In this document: one piece after another, positions 7,975 to 15,180 of the stretch | How positions within the stretch are numbered: the first letter of the stretch is position 1 | How the letters are laid out: every line of letters begins with the position of its first letter | Assembly (NCBI GenBank): GCA_003818205.1 | Contig: RPRQ01000051.1 | Span: 1-33,764 of the forward strand | Length of the DNA stretch: 33,764 nt | Direction: 5' to 3' | Origin: Bacteroidales bacterium | Lineage (GTDB): Bacteria; Bacteroidota; Bacteroidia; Bacteroidales; Tenuifilaceae | The notes under the pieces: generated by a model | Database searches by the model: none | Seen by the model: the letters and a program-made list of their open reading frames with translations, nothing else | Told to the model about the DNA's origin: nothing | Made by a program: the position numbers and the translations under genes

Positions 7975-8436
7975 ATGATTTCAAATAAAACCTTACATTA
8001 CCTGAGCTATCTGAAATTTGTATTCTTTATTTGGATGATGGCACTTACAGTTTATGCATACATAATACCACCTAATAAAGAACTAATTCCTATAACTGGG
8101 AATATCATGCTATTACTGGGTGTTTTTATGGGTTTCGAAGGTTTATCGGATGTTGAGAGACTGAGTGAAAGGGAGAAGAAAAAACTTTCAAATCCAAAGC
8201 ATGTTAAACGATTGTCGGTTATTCTTTTTATAGCCTTTATCGGCTCAATTGTTTTGAGCTTGTATTTTTTCTTTCTTAAATATATTTTTAAGGATATAAA
8301 CCCTGATTATCTAAGTGATTTTAAACGACTTGGCAGCGATTGTCTAGTTATGGGGCTTGGATTCCTTTGTTTGCTAAAGCTTTTATACGATCAAGAAAAA
8401 TATGTAAAGTCACTAGAGAGTAAAACCGAAGAATAG
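7975..8436 (+). CDS. Small membrane protein of unknown function
   Basis: The 153-residue product is not recognised. Four hydrophobic segments are visible, near residues 11-31, 36-52, 80-103 and 118-138. A charged loop between the second and third (ERLSEREKKKLSNPKHVKRL) and a charged C-terminus (YDQEKYVKSLESKTEE) are probably cytoplasmic. There is no cysteine/histidine cluster or transporter motif. It starts 22 bp after the B3/4 gene, so the two likely form an operon; whether they work together is unknown. Its stop codon lies 6 bp from the duplicated ABC-F gene end that marks the left edge of the HEPN/MNT cassette. Confidence 0.75.
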   Translation: MISNKTLHYLSYLKFVFFIWMMALTVYAYIIPPNKELIPITGNIMLLLGVFMGFEGLSDVERLSEREKKKLSNPKHVKRLSVILFIAFIGSIVLSLYFFFLKYIFKDINPDYLSDFKRLGSDCLVMGLGFLCLLKLLYDQEKYVKSLESKTEE

Positions 8437-8444
8437 TCTCAAGC

Positions 8445-8561
8445 CTACTTCTGATTCTTCCGCTCCCGCTCCTTAAGGTTATCCAACTTTTTATTCTCAA
8501 GGAATTCCTTAATGCCACAGAGGTGTTCCTTGACCCTTTTATTACCAAATTCAAAAACCAT
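8445..8561 (-). pseudogene. Detached copy of the ABC-F gene 3' end
   Basis: Read leftward, this stretch encodes VFEFGNKRVKEHLCGIKEF and the rest of the last 37 residues of the ABC-F protein at 9634-11277, ending in its own TAG. Bases 8446-8559 match 9635-9748 at 112 of 114 positions: one change alters a residue (L to R in the ERERKNQK end) and one is silent. No ABC-F body precedes it; similarity fades within about 15 bp after 8559. It is either the residue of a second ABC-F gene or, more likely, the original gene end displaced when the cassette to its right arrived. Confidence 0.9.
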
Positions 8562-8726
8562 ACTAACCAACCCCGCTCATGCTAGCAATGATAAAGTGAC
8601 GTATAAGTAGGTGCGGCTTAAAATCCATCGCTTATTACAAGATGATTAAGAGAGAATTGGCATTATGTGATTACTCTGAAACCGATATGATGTATGAGCC
8701 CTATCCATTCCTGCAAACAATTAAAT

Positions 8727-9044
8727 TCAAGCAACTATCTTTGCTTTATTAAAAATCCTCAAATTAGACTCGTTATATTCCTCTGGCGATAAATTTATTA
8801 TATCCATTGGTATTTTGTATTTCCTTAACGTATCGGTTTCTGGTTTCATTGTCATTTGAGCTCTTTCAAACAAATCAAGATTTCGAAAATCTGATGAAAT
8901 AATTACTAAGTCAATATCACTATCCTTATCCATATTTCCTTTCAATGCAGATCCAAATAACGCAATTGAATCAACACGAACACCATATTGTATAAGAGAT
9001 TGTTTTAAAAAAATAATCAATTCGTCTATTGTTGCTTTATCCAT
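8727..9044 (-). CDS. Minimal nucleotidyltransferase (MNT), MntA-like
   Basis: The 105-residue protein is a minimal nucleotidyltransferase of the DNA polymerase beta superfamily. It has the exact GS-x10-DxD catalytic motif: G31-S32, then D43-I44-D45, with a probable third metal ligand at D81 (KIPMDIINL). Proteins of this kind transfer a nucleotide to a partner; MntA antitoxins AMPylate a HEPN toxin. The ATG overlaps the stop codon of the upstream HEPN gene by one base (TAATG), which implies translational coupling. Its 3' end lies inside the cassette bounded by ABC-F repeats. Antitoxin function is inferred from the gene pair, not shown by sequence alone. Confidence 0.9.
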   Translation of the reverse strand: MDKATIDELIIFLKQSLIQYGVRVDSIALFGSALKGNMDKDSDIDLVIISSDFRNLDLFERAQMTMKPETDTLRKYKIPMDIINLSPEEYNESNLRIFNKAKIVA

Positions 9045-9409
9045 TATTGCACCTCTTTTGTTTGGTTTAATATTGATTCTGTTCTTTCCTTGGAATATAC
9101 CGCAAACAGTTTTCTTAAATCATCAGGATATCGAGTTGGGACAGAAATCTTGTTTAACATAAAAAGAAATTCGTAAAATGAATCATTCAATCCTAATTCC
9201 AATTTTTCTACAAAAAACATTAAACTGTGAGTTCTCGATGGAAATTCTCCGGTTTTCTTGACTAATAAACCTTTTAAGGCTTTTTCTAACGATAAATGGC
9301 ACATGAAAATACAATATACGGTCCTTCCCGATTTGAGCATATCAACTGCAGTTTCTAAATCATAATCGGACTGAAAATACCATTCTTCGTATTTGTCTTT
9401 ATTTTCCAT
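9044..9409 (-). CDS. HEPN-domain protein, partner of the MNT
   Basis: The 121-residue helical protein has HEPN (PF05168-type) features: an N-terminal WYFQSDYDLETAVDMLKSG, CHLSLEKALKGLLV, then RTHSL and TRYPDDL. HEPN proteins paired with MNTs act as RNases inhibited by the MNT, or form a substrate-binding subunit. The RNase motif R-x4-6-H typical of toxic HEPN proteins is not visible here; the nearest arrangement is R29 with H38. It may therefore be a non-nuclease member of the pair. It is the upstream gene of the two-gene unit. The ATG at 9409 is the natural start (MENKDKYEEWYF). No promoter was recognised in the 130 bp upstream. Confidence 0.88.
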   Translation of the reverse strand: MENKDKYEEWYFQSDYDLETAVDMLKSGRTVYCIFMCHLSLEKALKGLLVKKTGEFPSRTHSLMFFVEKLELGLNDSFYEFLFMLNKISVPTRYPDDLRKLFAVYSKERTESILNQTKEVQ

Positions 9410-9530
9410 TTCTCAAATTTACCAAAAAATCAAAGAGCGCAGCAATTTATGAAGCATTTTTTAGTGCATTCTGAATTAGCGGTTTAAAAACTACTGGTAA
9501 AAAAACTAACCAAAATTGCTTCTGATTATT

Positions 9531-9626
9531 CCTCCCTAAGTAGGAATCTCAACCGAATATATTCTATCAGGCTGAGCCTATTTACATACCTACTTCGAAG
9601 GTACTAACTTCACCAATCTAGGGAGG
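9531..9626. other. Structured non-coding segment, possible three-way junction
   Basis: CCTCCCTA (9531-9538) pairs with TAGGGAGG (9619-9626). Inside, AAGTAGG (from 9538) pairs with CCTACTT near 9589-9595. AGGCtgaGCCT and GAAG...CTTC form smaller hairpins within the two arms. Nested pairings of this kind are unusual in intergenic sequence. The segment lies between the HEPN gene and the ABC-F gene, in the right part of the cassette. It could be a regulatory RNA, a recombination site or part of an att site. It does not look like a terminator because no T-run follows. Confidence 0.4.
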
Positions 9627-9633
9627 CATAAAC

Positions 9634-11277
9634 TTACTTCTGATTCTTCCGCTCCAGCTCCTTAAGGTTATCCAACTTTTTATTCTCAAGGAATTCCTTA
9701 ATACCACAGAGGTGTTCCTTGACCCTTTTATTACCAAATTCAAAAACCTTGTTAACTAAACCATCCAGAAAATCGCGGTCGTGAGATACAAGAATAAGCG
9801 TACCATCATAATCCTGTAAAGCGCTCTTCAGAATATCCTTGGTTTTCATATCGAGGTGGTTGGTAGGCTCATCGAGAATAAGCAGATTCACAGGCTCAAG
9901 CAGAAGTTTTATCATTGCTAAACGAGTTCTCTCTCCACCTGATAGCACTCTTACTTTTTTTGAAATATTATCGCCTCCAAACATAAAGGCACCAAGAATA
10001 TCCTTTATTTTAGTGCGAATATCTCCCCTTGCTACATCATCAATGGTTTGAAAAACCGTTAGCTCCTCATCGAGCAATGATGCCTGATTCTGAGCAAAAT
10101 AGCCAATCTGAACATTATGCCCAAGAGCCAGTCTGCCATCAAAATCTATTTCATTCATAATAGCCTTAACCATGGTTGATTTCCCTTCGCCGTTCTTACC
10201 AACAAAAGCGACCCTCTCGCCACGCTCAATGGAATATGTAGCATTTGAAAACACATTATGGTCTCCATAACTTTTAGCAACATTTTCAGCAATTACAGGC
10301 CAACTACCTGCACGGGGCGAAGGTGGAAACTTTAATCGTAGAGCAGAATTATCCTCTTCATCAACCTCAAGGATTTCCAACTTCTCTAACATCTTCACCC
10401 TCGACTGAACCTGATTGGTTTTTGAATAGGTTCCCCTAAATCGCTCAATAAAATCCTGATTATCAGCAATCATCTTCTGCTGCTCGTCAAAATGCTTTTG
10501 CTGCTGCTCTCTCCTCTCCTTTCGTAGCTCAAGGTAACTGGAATAGTTCACCTTGTAGTCGTAAATCCTACCCATTGTTAGCTCAATGGTACGAGTGGTG
10601 ATATTATCGACAAATGCCCTGTCGTGCGATATAATAATTACAGCCTTAGCGCTATTTATTAAAAACTCCTCAAGCCACTGCACCGATTCAATGTCCATAT
10701 GGTTGGTGGGCTCATCGAGAAGAATCAGGTCAGGTTTTTGGAGTAAAATCTTAGCCAACTCAATGCGCATGCGCCATCCACCGCTGAACTCGCTAGTTGG
10801 ACGGATAAAATCCTCACGAAGAAACCCTAAACCAAGCAATATCTTCTCTACCTCCGCATCAAAATTGATATCTTCAATAGTATAGTACTTCTCGCTCAAT
10901 GCGGATACCTGCTCAATCAGCTTGTAGTAACCCTCCGATTCGTAATCGGTTCTTGTTGCCAACTGGCTATTCAACTCCTCAATCTCATGCTTCATAGCAA
11001 AGATATTGGCAAAGGCCATCGAAGCTTCTTCAAAAACAGTTCTTGTGTTCTCGGTAATCAGGTGTTGTGGAAGATAAGCCACAACTGCTTCCTTTGGTAC
11101 AGAAACCCTTCCTCGACTAGCATTTCTTTCTCCTGCAATAATTTTTAGGAGAGTTGATTTTCCTGCACCATTCTTACCCATTAATGCAATCCTATCCTTG
11201 TCGTTTATCGAAAAGGAGATGTCCTTAAATAGTGTGGTTCCACCAAACTCAAGCGTTAACCCATCAACTGAAATCAT
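9634..11277 (-). CDS. ABC-F family ATPase
   Basis: The 547-residue soluble protein has two ABC ATPase domains in one chain and no membrane part, as in the ABC-F family of translation factors and ribosome-protection proteins. Domain 1: Walker A GKNGAGKST (34-42), signature FSGGW (164-168), Walker B LILLDEPTNH (184-193). The charged linker (about 250-300) is the ribosome-contacting arm. Domain 2: Walker A GKNGEGKST (360-368), signature LSGGE (445-449), LILDEPTNHLD. The frame extends upstream to a TTG at 11304, but that TTG is part of the promoter box, so the ATG at 11277 (MISVDGLTLEFGG) is the start. Its last 114 bp are duplicated at 8446-8559. Which subfamily it belongs to is not certain. Confidence 0.93.
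   Translation of the reverse strand: MISVDGLTLEFGGTTLFKDISFSINDKDRIALMGKNGAGKSTLLKIIAGERNASRGRVSVPKEAVVAYLPQHLITENTRTVFEEASMAFANIFAMKHEIEELNSQLATRTDYESEGYYKLIEQVSALSEKYYTIEDINFDAEVEKILLGLGFLREDFIRPTSEFSGGWRMRIELAKILLQKPDLILLDEPTNHMDIESVQWLEEFLINSAKAVIIISHDRAFVDNITTRTIELTMGRIYDYKVNYSSYLELRKERREQQQKHFDEQQKMIADNQDFIERFRGTYSKTNQVQSRVKMLEKLEILEVDEEDNSALRLKFPPSPRAGSWPVIAENVAKSYGDHNVFSNATYSIERGERVAFVGKNGEGKSTMVKAIMNEIDFDGRLALGHNVQIGYFAQNQASLLDEELTVFQTIDDVARGDIRTKIKDILGAFMFGGDNISKKVRVLSGGERTRLAMIKLLLEPVNLLILDEPTNHLDMKTKDILKSALQDYDGTLILVSHDRDFLDGLVNKVFEFGNKRVKEHLCGIKEFLENKKLDNLKELERKNQK
9635..9748 (-). repeat. Right copy of the 114-bp direct repeat
   Basis: This is the in-gene copy of the repeat: the last codons of the ABC-F gene. 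It matches 8446-8559 at 112 of 114 positions in the same orientation. Confidence 0.92.
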
Positions 11278-11301
11278 ATTGTACTTACTTTTTTCGAGGC
11301 G

Positions 11302-11309
11302 CAAAGATA
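11302..11309 (-). promoter_or_regulatory. -7 promoter element of the ABC-F gene
   Basis: On the minus strand this reads TATCTTTG, an exact TAnnTTTG box 24 bp before the ATG at 11277. No TTTG lies 19-21 bp further upstream, so the -33 element is weak or absent. The box rules out the longer TTG start of the ABC-F frame. Confidence 0.6.
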
Positions 11310-11438
11310 ACCCGATTATTGAAACCTCCTATGTCTTATTATCACGCACAGAAATTATCTATTTTGGTTTTCACACAAAGACTTGACAGTTTAAATAAAT
11401 GTGTTAAGTTTGTTAAAATGTTTTAATCAACTAAACAA

Positions 11439-11452
11439 TTGATATACATCAA
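11439..11452. promoter_or_regulatory. Candidate operator before the heme operon
   Basis: TTGATATACATCAA is an inverted repeat (TTGAT/ATCAA, 4-base spacer) about 80 bp before the first lipoprotein gene of the operon. A further ATCAA lies at 11426-11430. A TACTTTTA box at 11486-11493 could be the -7 element. No regulator gene is adjacent, so this is only a candidate site. Confidence 0.3.
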
Positions 11453-11533
11453 CTGTTTCCTAATCACATAGAAAAAATCAGAAGTTACTTTTACCCCGTT
11501 GAAAAAGAACCAAAAACAAATAAATACTACAGA

Positions 11534-12850
11534 ATGAAAACAAAACTAATTTTCGCTTTATCATTAGCTATTATAGCAATATCTACGGTTATAAGCTGCA
11601 AAAAAGATGATAGTCCTACCCTTCCAACATTAACAACCACAGAATTAACCGAAATCACTGATACTTCTGCAACAACTGGTGGTAGCATTGCAAGCAATGG
11701 TGGTTCAGATATTATATCTAGCGGTGTTTGCTGGAGCACTTCAGAGAATCCAACTATTACCGATAATATAACAGCAGAAAACGCAGTTTCTGGCGATTTT
11801 ATCAGTAAAATTAAAGGGCTGAAAGGTGGTGTAAATTATTATGTGCGCGCTTATGCAACAAATAGTATAGGGACTGGTTATGGTCAGTCAGTATCGTTAA
11901 CAACTATCATCAAGAATCAATCGCTTTCGTATGGAGCTAGTTACGCAGATGATATTTACTATAGTTTAAAGAATGGTGTTATATCAACCGTACCAAGAGC
12001 AACCTGGGATATCGCTTTTAGCGTTTATTCCATGAGCTCATCAATTATAATAAATGAAAGCAATAGTATTACTTTAAAAGCATTCCCGAACGCATGGACG
12101 TGGGCAAGCACAATTGATACAGCAGGATTTAGCACTTGGTTATCGCTTCGTAACTCCGATACAAGTTGGGAAACTGGGGCTTTCAATGCTAATGCAACAG
12201 GACACCCAAACTACGGTTGGGGAATTTACAATCCTGTAAGCCATAATATTGTTAATGCCGAAGGAGGCAAGCTATATATCATAAAATTTGCTGATAAAAG
12301 TTGCAAAAAGGTATGGGTTGAAATTAAATATTCTTCGCTACAGAAGTATTCATTCCGCTTCGCCAATTTAGATGGTAGTAACGAGCATGTGATAAGCAAC
12401 TTGGATGTATCTACCTCAAATGCCAACTTTGTTTATTATTCACTACAATCAAACACAAGGTTAGATCGTGAACCTGATACAAAAACTTGGGATCTACTTT
12501 TCACTCGTTGGGAAGACCTTGATGGTACAACACCTTATATCGTTGCAGGAGTACTTCAAAACTATATTGCAAAAGGTGGTGCACCTGGTTCAATACAAGA
12601 CCTTGGCGTAAAAGCGATTGAAATTACCACTTCGGATCCTTCAACTATTAGCTACACCGATGGTCAATTCTCAACAAATATCAATACAATAGGCTGGAAA
12701 TGGAAGACACAAAGTGCTGGAGTTTTTTCAGTTCCAACCAATAAATACTACATAGTTAAGGATAAAGCAGGCAGAATTTACCAAATTCAATTTCTTACCT
12801 TTAGCGGCGGAAGTACCGGTAATTTCTCGTTCAACATTAAACAATTGTAA
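11534..12850 (+). CDS. HmuY-like heme-binding lipoprotein with N-terminal Fn3-like domain
   Basis: The 438-residue lipoprotein has a signal peptide, S21-C22 lipobox and KKDD export-type patch. Residues about 35-125 form a fibronectin-III-like domain common in Bacteroidetes surface proteins (ATTGGSIASNGGSDIISSGVCW then YYVRAYATNSIGTGYG). The remaining part resembles HmuY, the heme-capturing lipoprotein of Porphyromonas: ATWDIAF, VWVEIKYSS, YSFRFANLDGS, TWDLLFTRWE, PYIVAGVLQN, IGWKWKT and YYIVKDKAGRIYQIQF. It would take up heme at the cell surface and pass it to the receptor encoded next. The heme ligands cannot be assigned by eye. The third gene of the operon repeats the HmuY-like part without the Fn3 domain. 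Confidence 0.85.
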   Translation: MKTKLIFALSLAIIAISTVISCKKDDSPTLPTLTTTELTEITDTSATTGGSIASNGGSDIISSGVCWSTSENPTITDNITAENAVSGDFISKIKGLKGGVNYYVRAYATNSIGTGYGQSVSLTTIIKNQSLSYGASYADDIYYSLKNGVISTVPRATWDIAFSVYSMSSSIIINESNSITLKAFPNAWTWASTIDTAGFSTWLSLRNSDTSWETGAFNANATGHPNYGWGIYNPVSHNIVNAEGGKLYIIKFADKSCKKVWVEIKYSSLQKYSFRFANLDGSNEHVISNLDVSTSNANFVYYSLQSNTRLDREPDTKTWDLLFTRWEDLDGTTPYIVAGVLQNYIAKGGAPGSIQDLGVKAIEITTSDPSTISYTDGQFSTNINTIGWKWKTQSAGVFSVPTNKYYIVKDKAGRIYQIQFLTFSGGSTGNFSFNIKQL

Positions 12851-12869
12851 TACCAACAAATATGTTATT

Positions 12870-12901
12870 AATAGCGGGAATCAGCTTTGGTTCCTGCTAT
12901 T
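12870..12901 (+). other. Intercistronic hairpin between lipoprotein and receptor genes
   Basis: AATAGCGGGAA (12870-12880) pairs with TTCCTGCTATT (12891-12901) through one G-U, over a 10-base loop. It lacks a long T-run. It could act as a partial terminator or mRNA stabiliser, giving more lipoprotein than receptor. Confidence 0.6.
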
Positions 12902-12939
12902 TATACAAGTTAACTACAACCTAAAATCGGCACCTAGAT

Positions 12940-15180
12940 TTGAAATTCAATACATTAACAATCTTTATTATCTTTCTTACCCTCTTCAATGTTAAAGGTC
13001 AAACAGGAAAGATCATTGTAATCGATTCAAAGAGTAAGGAGACTATTCCCTTTGCGCATGTTTGCTTTGAGGAGATTGGTACAAGTAATAAACTCTATCA
13101 TGTTACTGACAAGGATGGGTTGGTTTTTAATACTTGTCAACTAAAATCCATTGTTGCAATAAGTTTTATGGGGTATCAAACGTTTATAGATACCATAAAA
13201 CCTAACAAAGATTATACGCTAGAACTCCTTCCTCACATTTTTGACCTCGATCAGGTTATTGTTACTGGAAGTTTTAAACCGATAAAGGCCGATCAATCTA
13301 TCTACAATGTTAAGGTACTTGATAATAGATTAATTGAGCAGAAAGCAGCCACAAATCTTTCCGACATCCTAAAAGATGAGGTAAACATTCAGGTAACTAA
13401 TGATCCTGCTCTTGGAAGTGGATTAAAGTTAAAGGGGCTCAGCGGCAATAACGTTAAGATTCTTATTGATGGAGTTCCTGTAATCGGTAGAATGGGCGGT
13501 AATGTTGATTTAAGCCAGCTAAACCTATATAATGTTGATCATATTGAAGTAGTTGAGGGCCCCATGTCGGTGGTTTACGGAAGTAATGCTTTAGCCGGTG
13601 CTATAAATATCATTACTAAGGAAAATCTTCACTCCACATACAATTCAACCTTTAGCTCATACATAGAGAGCGTTGGTAAAAGCAATTTAAATGCTAGCAC
13701 CTCATTCAAAAAGGGGAAAAATAGTTTCTCATTTGCTGGCGGATGGAACTATTTCAATGGCGTTTCCTTCGAAAAGGATACTAATAGATCGCAACAATGG
13801 AAACCTAAAGAACAGTACAATATGGATTCCTATTATGTGCGAAATACCGAAAAGTCAAAGCTAAAATATCAGATTTCGCTAATGCACGAGCGATTGCTCG
13901 ACAAAGGGGATCAGCAATCTCCAAATTTCAGGTTTGCGACCGATCGTTGGTATAGAACTATAAGGTTAACCAATAGACTTGAGCATAACCACAAGATAGA
14001 TAATAACTTATACGTAAACATGTTAGGTTCTTATTCCTTTTTTAATAGACGAAAGCTATCGTTCTATAAAGATTTCGCTGAAAATACATCGGTTCAAATA
14101 AATGATGATGAATCTAGTGACACAACCATTTTCAGAGCCTTGACATATAGAGTAATATTTGGAAATCAGAATCCTGATAAAAAGATTAATTTTCTAACAG
14201 GTGCTGACTTAAACTATGAAGCAGTAAGCGGCACTAGAATCCAAAACGAAAAACAAACCATTGGTGATTATGCTCTATTTACTAGCCTTGTTGTTAATTT
14301 TAGTAATAAGTTAAGTTTCCAACCAGGGTTAAGGGCAGCTAAAAACACTAATTCACAGGTACCTCTAATTCCTTCCATTAACCTAAAATGGAATGTATTT
14401 TCTTTTTTAAACATGCGAGCCTCTTACACTAGGGGCTTTCGAACACCAACGTTGAAAGAGCTATATATCAAGTTTAATGACAGTAACCATAATCTTGAAC
14501 CCAATGAAGATCTTGACTCTGAATGGGGGCATAACTTTGATCTATCGTTCAATATCAATACCGATAAAACTGAGAAAATCCATTTCTCAAATGTTGAGTT
14601 TGAGCTATTTTACAATAGGATGCACAACAAGATTGATCTTGCTGTAGTTGATACCGCTAATAATAAACAATTAATCTATAAATATGTCAATATCAGCAAC
14701 TACAATACAATTGGTGGTAAAATTTCATTTAAATATAATTTCTATACCTATTTTGATTTAGGTATAGGATTTGGAGAAACAGGCACTTATGCCTCATTCT
14801 CAAAAGCGAATGAGAACCTAAACAAGTATAAATTTTCACCCGAAACCAGCGTTAATCTTTCAATTCTCGTTCAAAGGTTTAACCTAAAAATCATTACTAG
14901 CTATAAGTATTTTGGCGAGAATTGGCAATTCAACATCGGGGAAAATAAAGAAATTACCATTGGTTATATGGATAGCTACCAAAACCTAGATATTTCGTTA
15001 ATGAAAAAGTTCTTTAAGAACAGGATGACAGTAACGATTGGTGCAAAGAACATTATCAACAATAAAATGATAAAGAATACAGGAAGAACATCCGATACTC
15101 CTCATTCTAGCCCCGAAGGAAGTTCTGTTGGCTATGGGCGAGTGTATTTCAGCTCAATATCGTTTAATATTTATAAGTAA
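12940..15180 (+). CDS. TonB-dependent outer-membrane receptor, probable heme receptor (HmuR-like)
   Basis: The 746-residue protein has a signal peptide (residues 1-20), a carboxypeptidase-regulatory-like domain (about 22-105: KIIVIDSKSKETIPFAHV), a plug domain (about 115-230: VKILIDGVPVIGR, NVDHIEVVEGPMSVVYGS, AGAINIITK) and a 22-strand barrel to the C-terminus. The barrel has FRTP (500-503) and NHNLEPN with H517, at the position of the FRAP/NPDL boxes and the conserved histidine of heme receptors. It should import heme, or a heme complex, with TonB energy. It starts at TTG 12940; no ATG would keep the signal peptide. The next gene begins with no gap after the stop, so the two are coupled. 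Confidence 0.88.
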   Translation: MKFNTLTIFIIFLTLFNVKGQTGKIIVIDSKSKETIPFAHVCFEEIGTSNKLYHVTDKDGLVFNTCQLKSIVAISFMGYQTFIDTIKPNKDYTLELLPHIFDLDQVIVTGSFKPIKADQSIYNVKVLDNRLIEQKAATNLSDILKDEVNIQVTNDPALGSGLKLKGLSGNNVKILIDGVPVIGRMGGNVDLSQLNLYNVDHIEVVEGPMSVVYGSNALAGAINIITKENLHSTYNSTFSSYIESVGKSNLNASTSFKKGKNSFSFAGGWNYFNGVSFEKDTNRSQQWKPKEQYNMDSYYVRNTEKSKLKYQISLMHERLLDKGDQQSPNFRFATDRWYRTIRLTNRLEHNHKIDNNLYVNMLGSYSFFNRRKLSFYKDFAENTSVQINDDESSDTTIFRALTYRVIFGNQNPDKKINFLTGADLNYEAVSGTRIQNEKQTIGDYALFTSLVVNFSNKLSFQPGLRAAKNTNSQVPLIPSINLKWNVFSFLNMRASYTRGFRTPTLKELYIKFNDSNHNLEPNEDLDSEWGHNFDLSFNINTDKTEKIHFSNVEFELFYNRMHNKIDLAVVDTANNKQLIYKYVNISNYNTIGGKISFKYNFYTYFDLGIGFGETGTYASFSKANENLNKYKFSPETSVNLSILVQRFNLKIITSYKYFGENWQFNIGENKEITIGYMDSYQNLDISLMKKFFKNRMTVTIGAKNIINNKMIKNTGRTSDTPHSSPEGSSVGYGRVYFSSISFNIYK

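Larger units (their letters stand above)
8446..9748. mobile_element. Putative 1189-bp HEPN/MNT cassette with 114-bp direct repeats
   Basis: The 114-bp direct repeats (8446-8559 and 9635-9748) flank a block holding a HEPN/nucleotidyltransferase pair and two non-coding stretches. The offset between copies is 1189 bp. The right copy completes the intact ABC-F gene and the left copy is an orphan. This is the pattern expected when an element enters the 3' end of a gene and supplies a replacement end. No integrase, transposase or terminal inverted repeat is visible, so movement would need help in trans or homologous recombination. A duplication of the ABC-F gene followed by deletion is the alternative. 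Confidence 0.5.

Noticed and set aside
8348-8554. A 68-codon minus-strand frame across the ABC-F remnant
   Set aside because: It is in a different frame from the duplicated ABC-F end and overlaps the membrane-protein gene. The remnant itself explains the sequence.
8642-8752. A 36-codon plus-strand open frame (starts MIKRELALCDYSETD) in the left part of the cassette
   Set aside because: It is short, overlaps the end of the MNT gene on the other strand, and has no recognisable family or promoter. It may be a gene remnant but cannot be supported.
9531-9626. Integron attC site
   Set aside because: The outer arms lack the GTTRRRY/RYYYAAC core words and no integron integrase is present, so only a generic structured element is claimed.
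11278-11304. Longer ABC-F protein starting at TTG 11304
   Set aside because: The TTG is part of the TATCTTTG promoter box, and the family N-terminus begins at the ATG at 11277.
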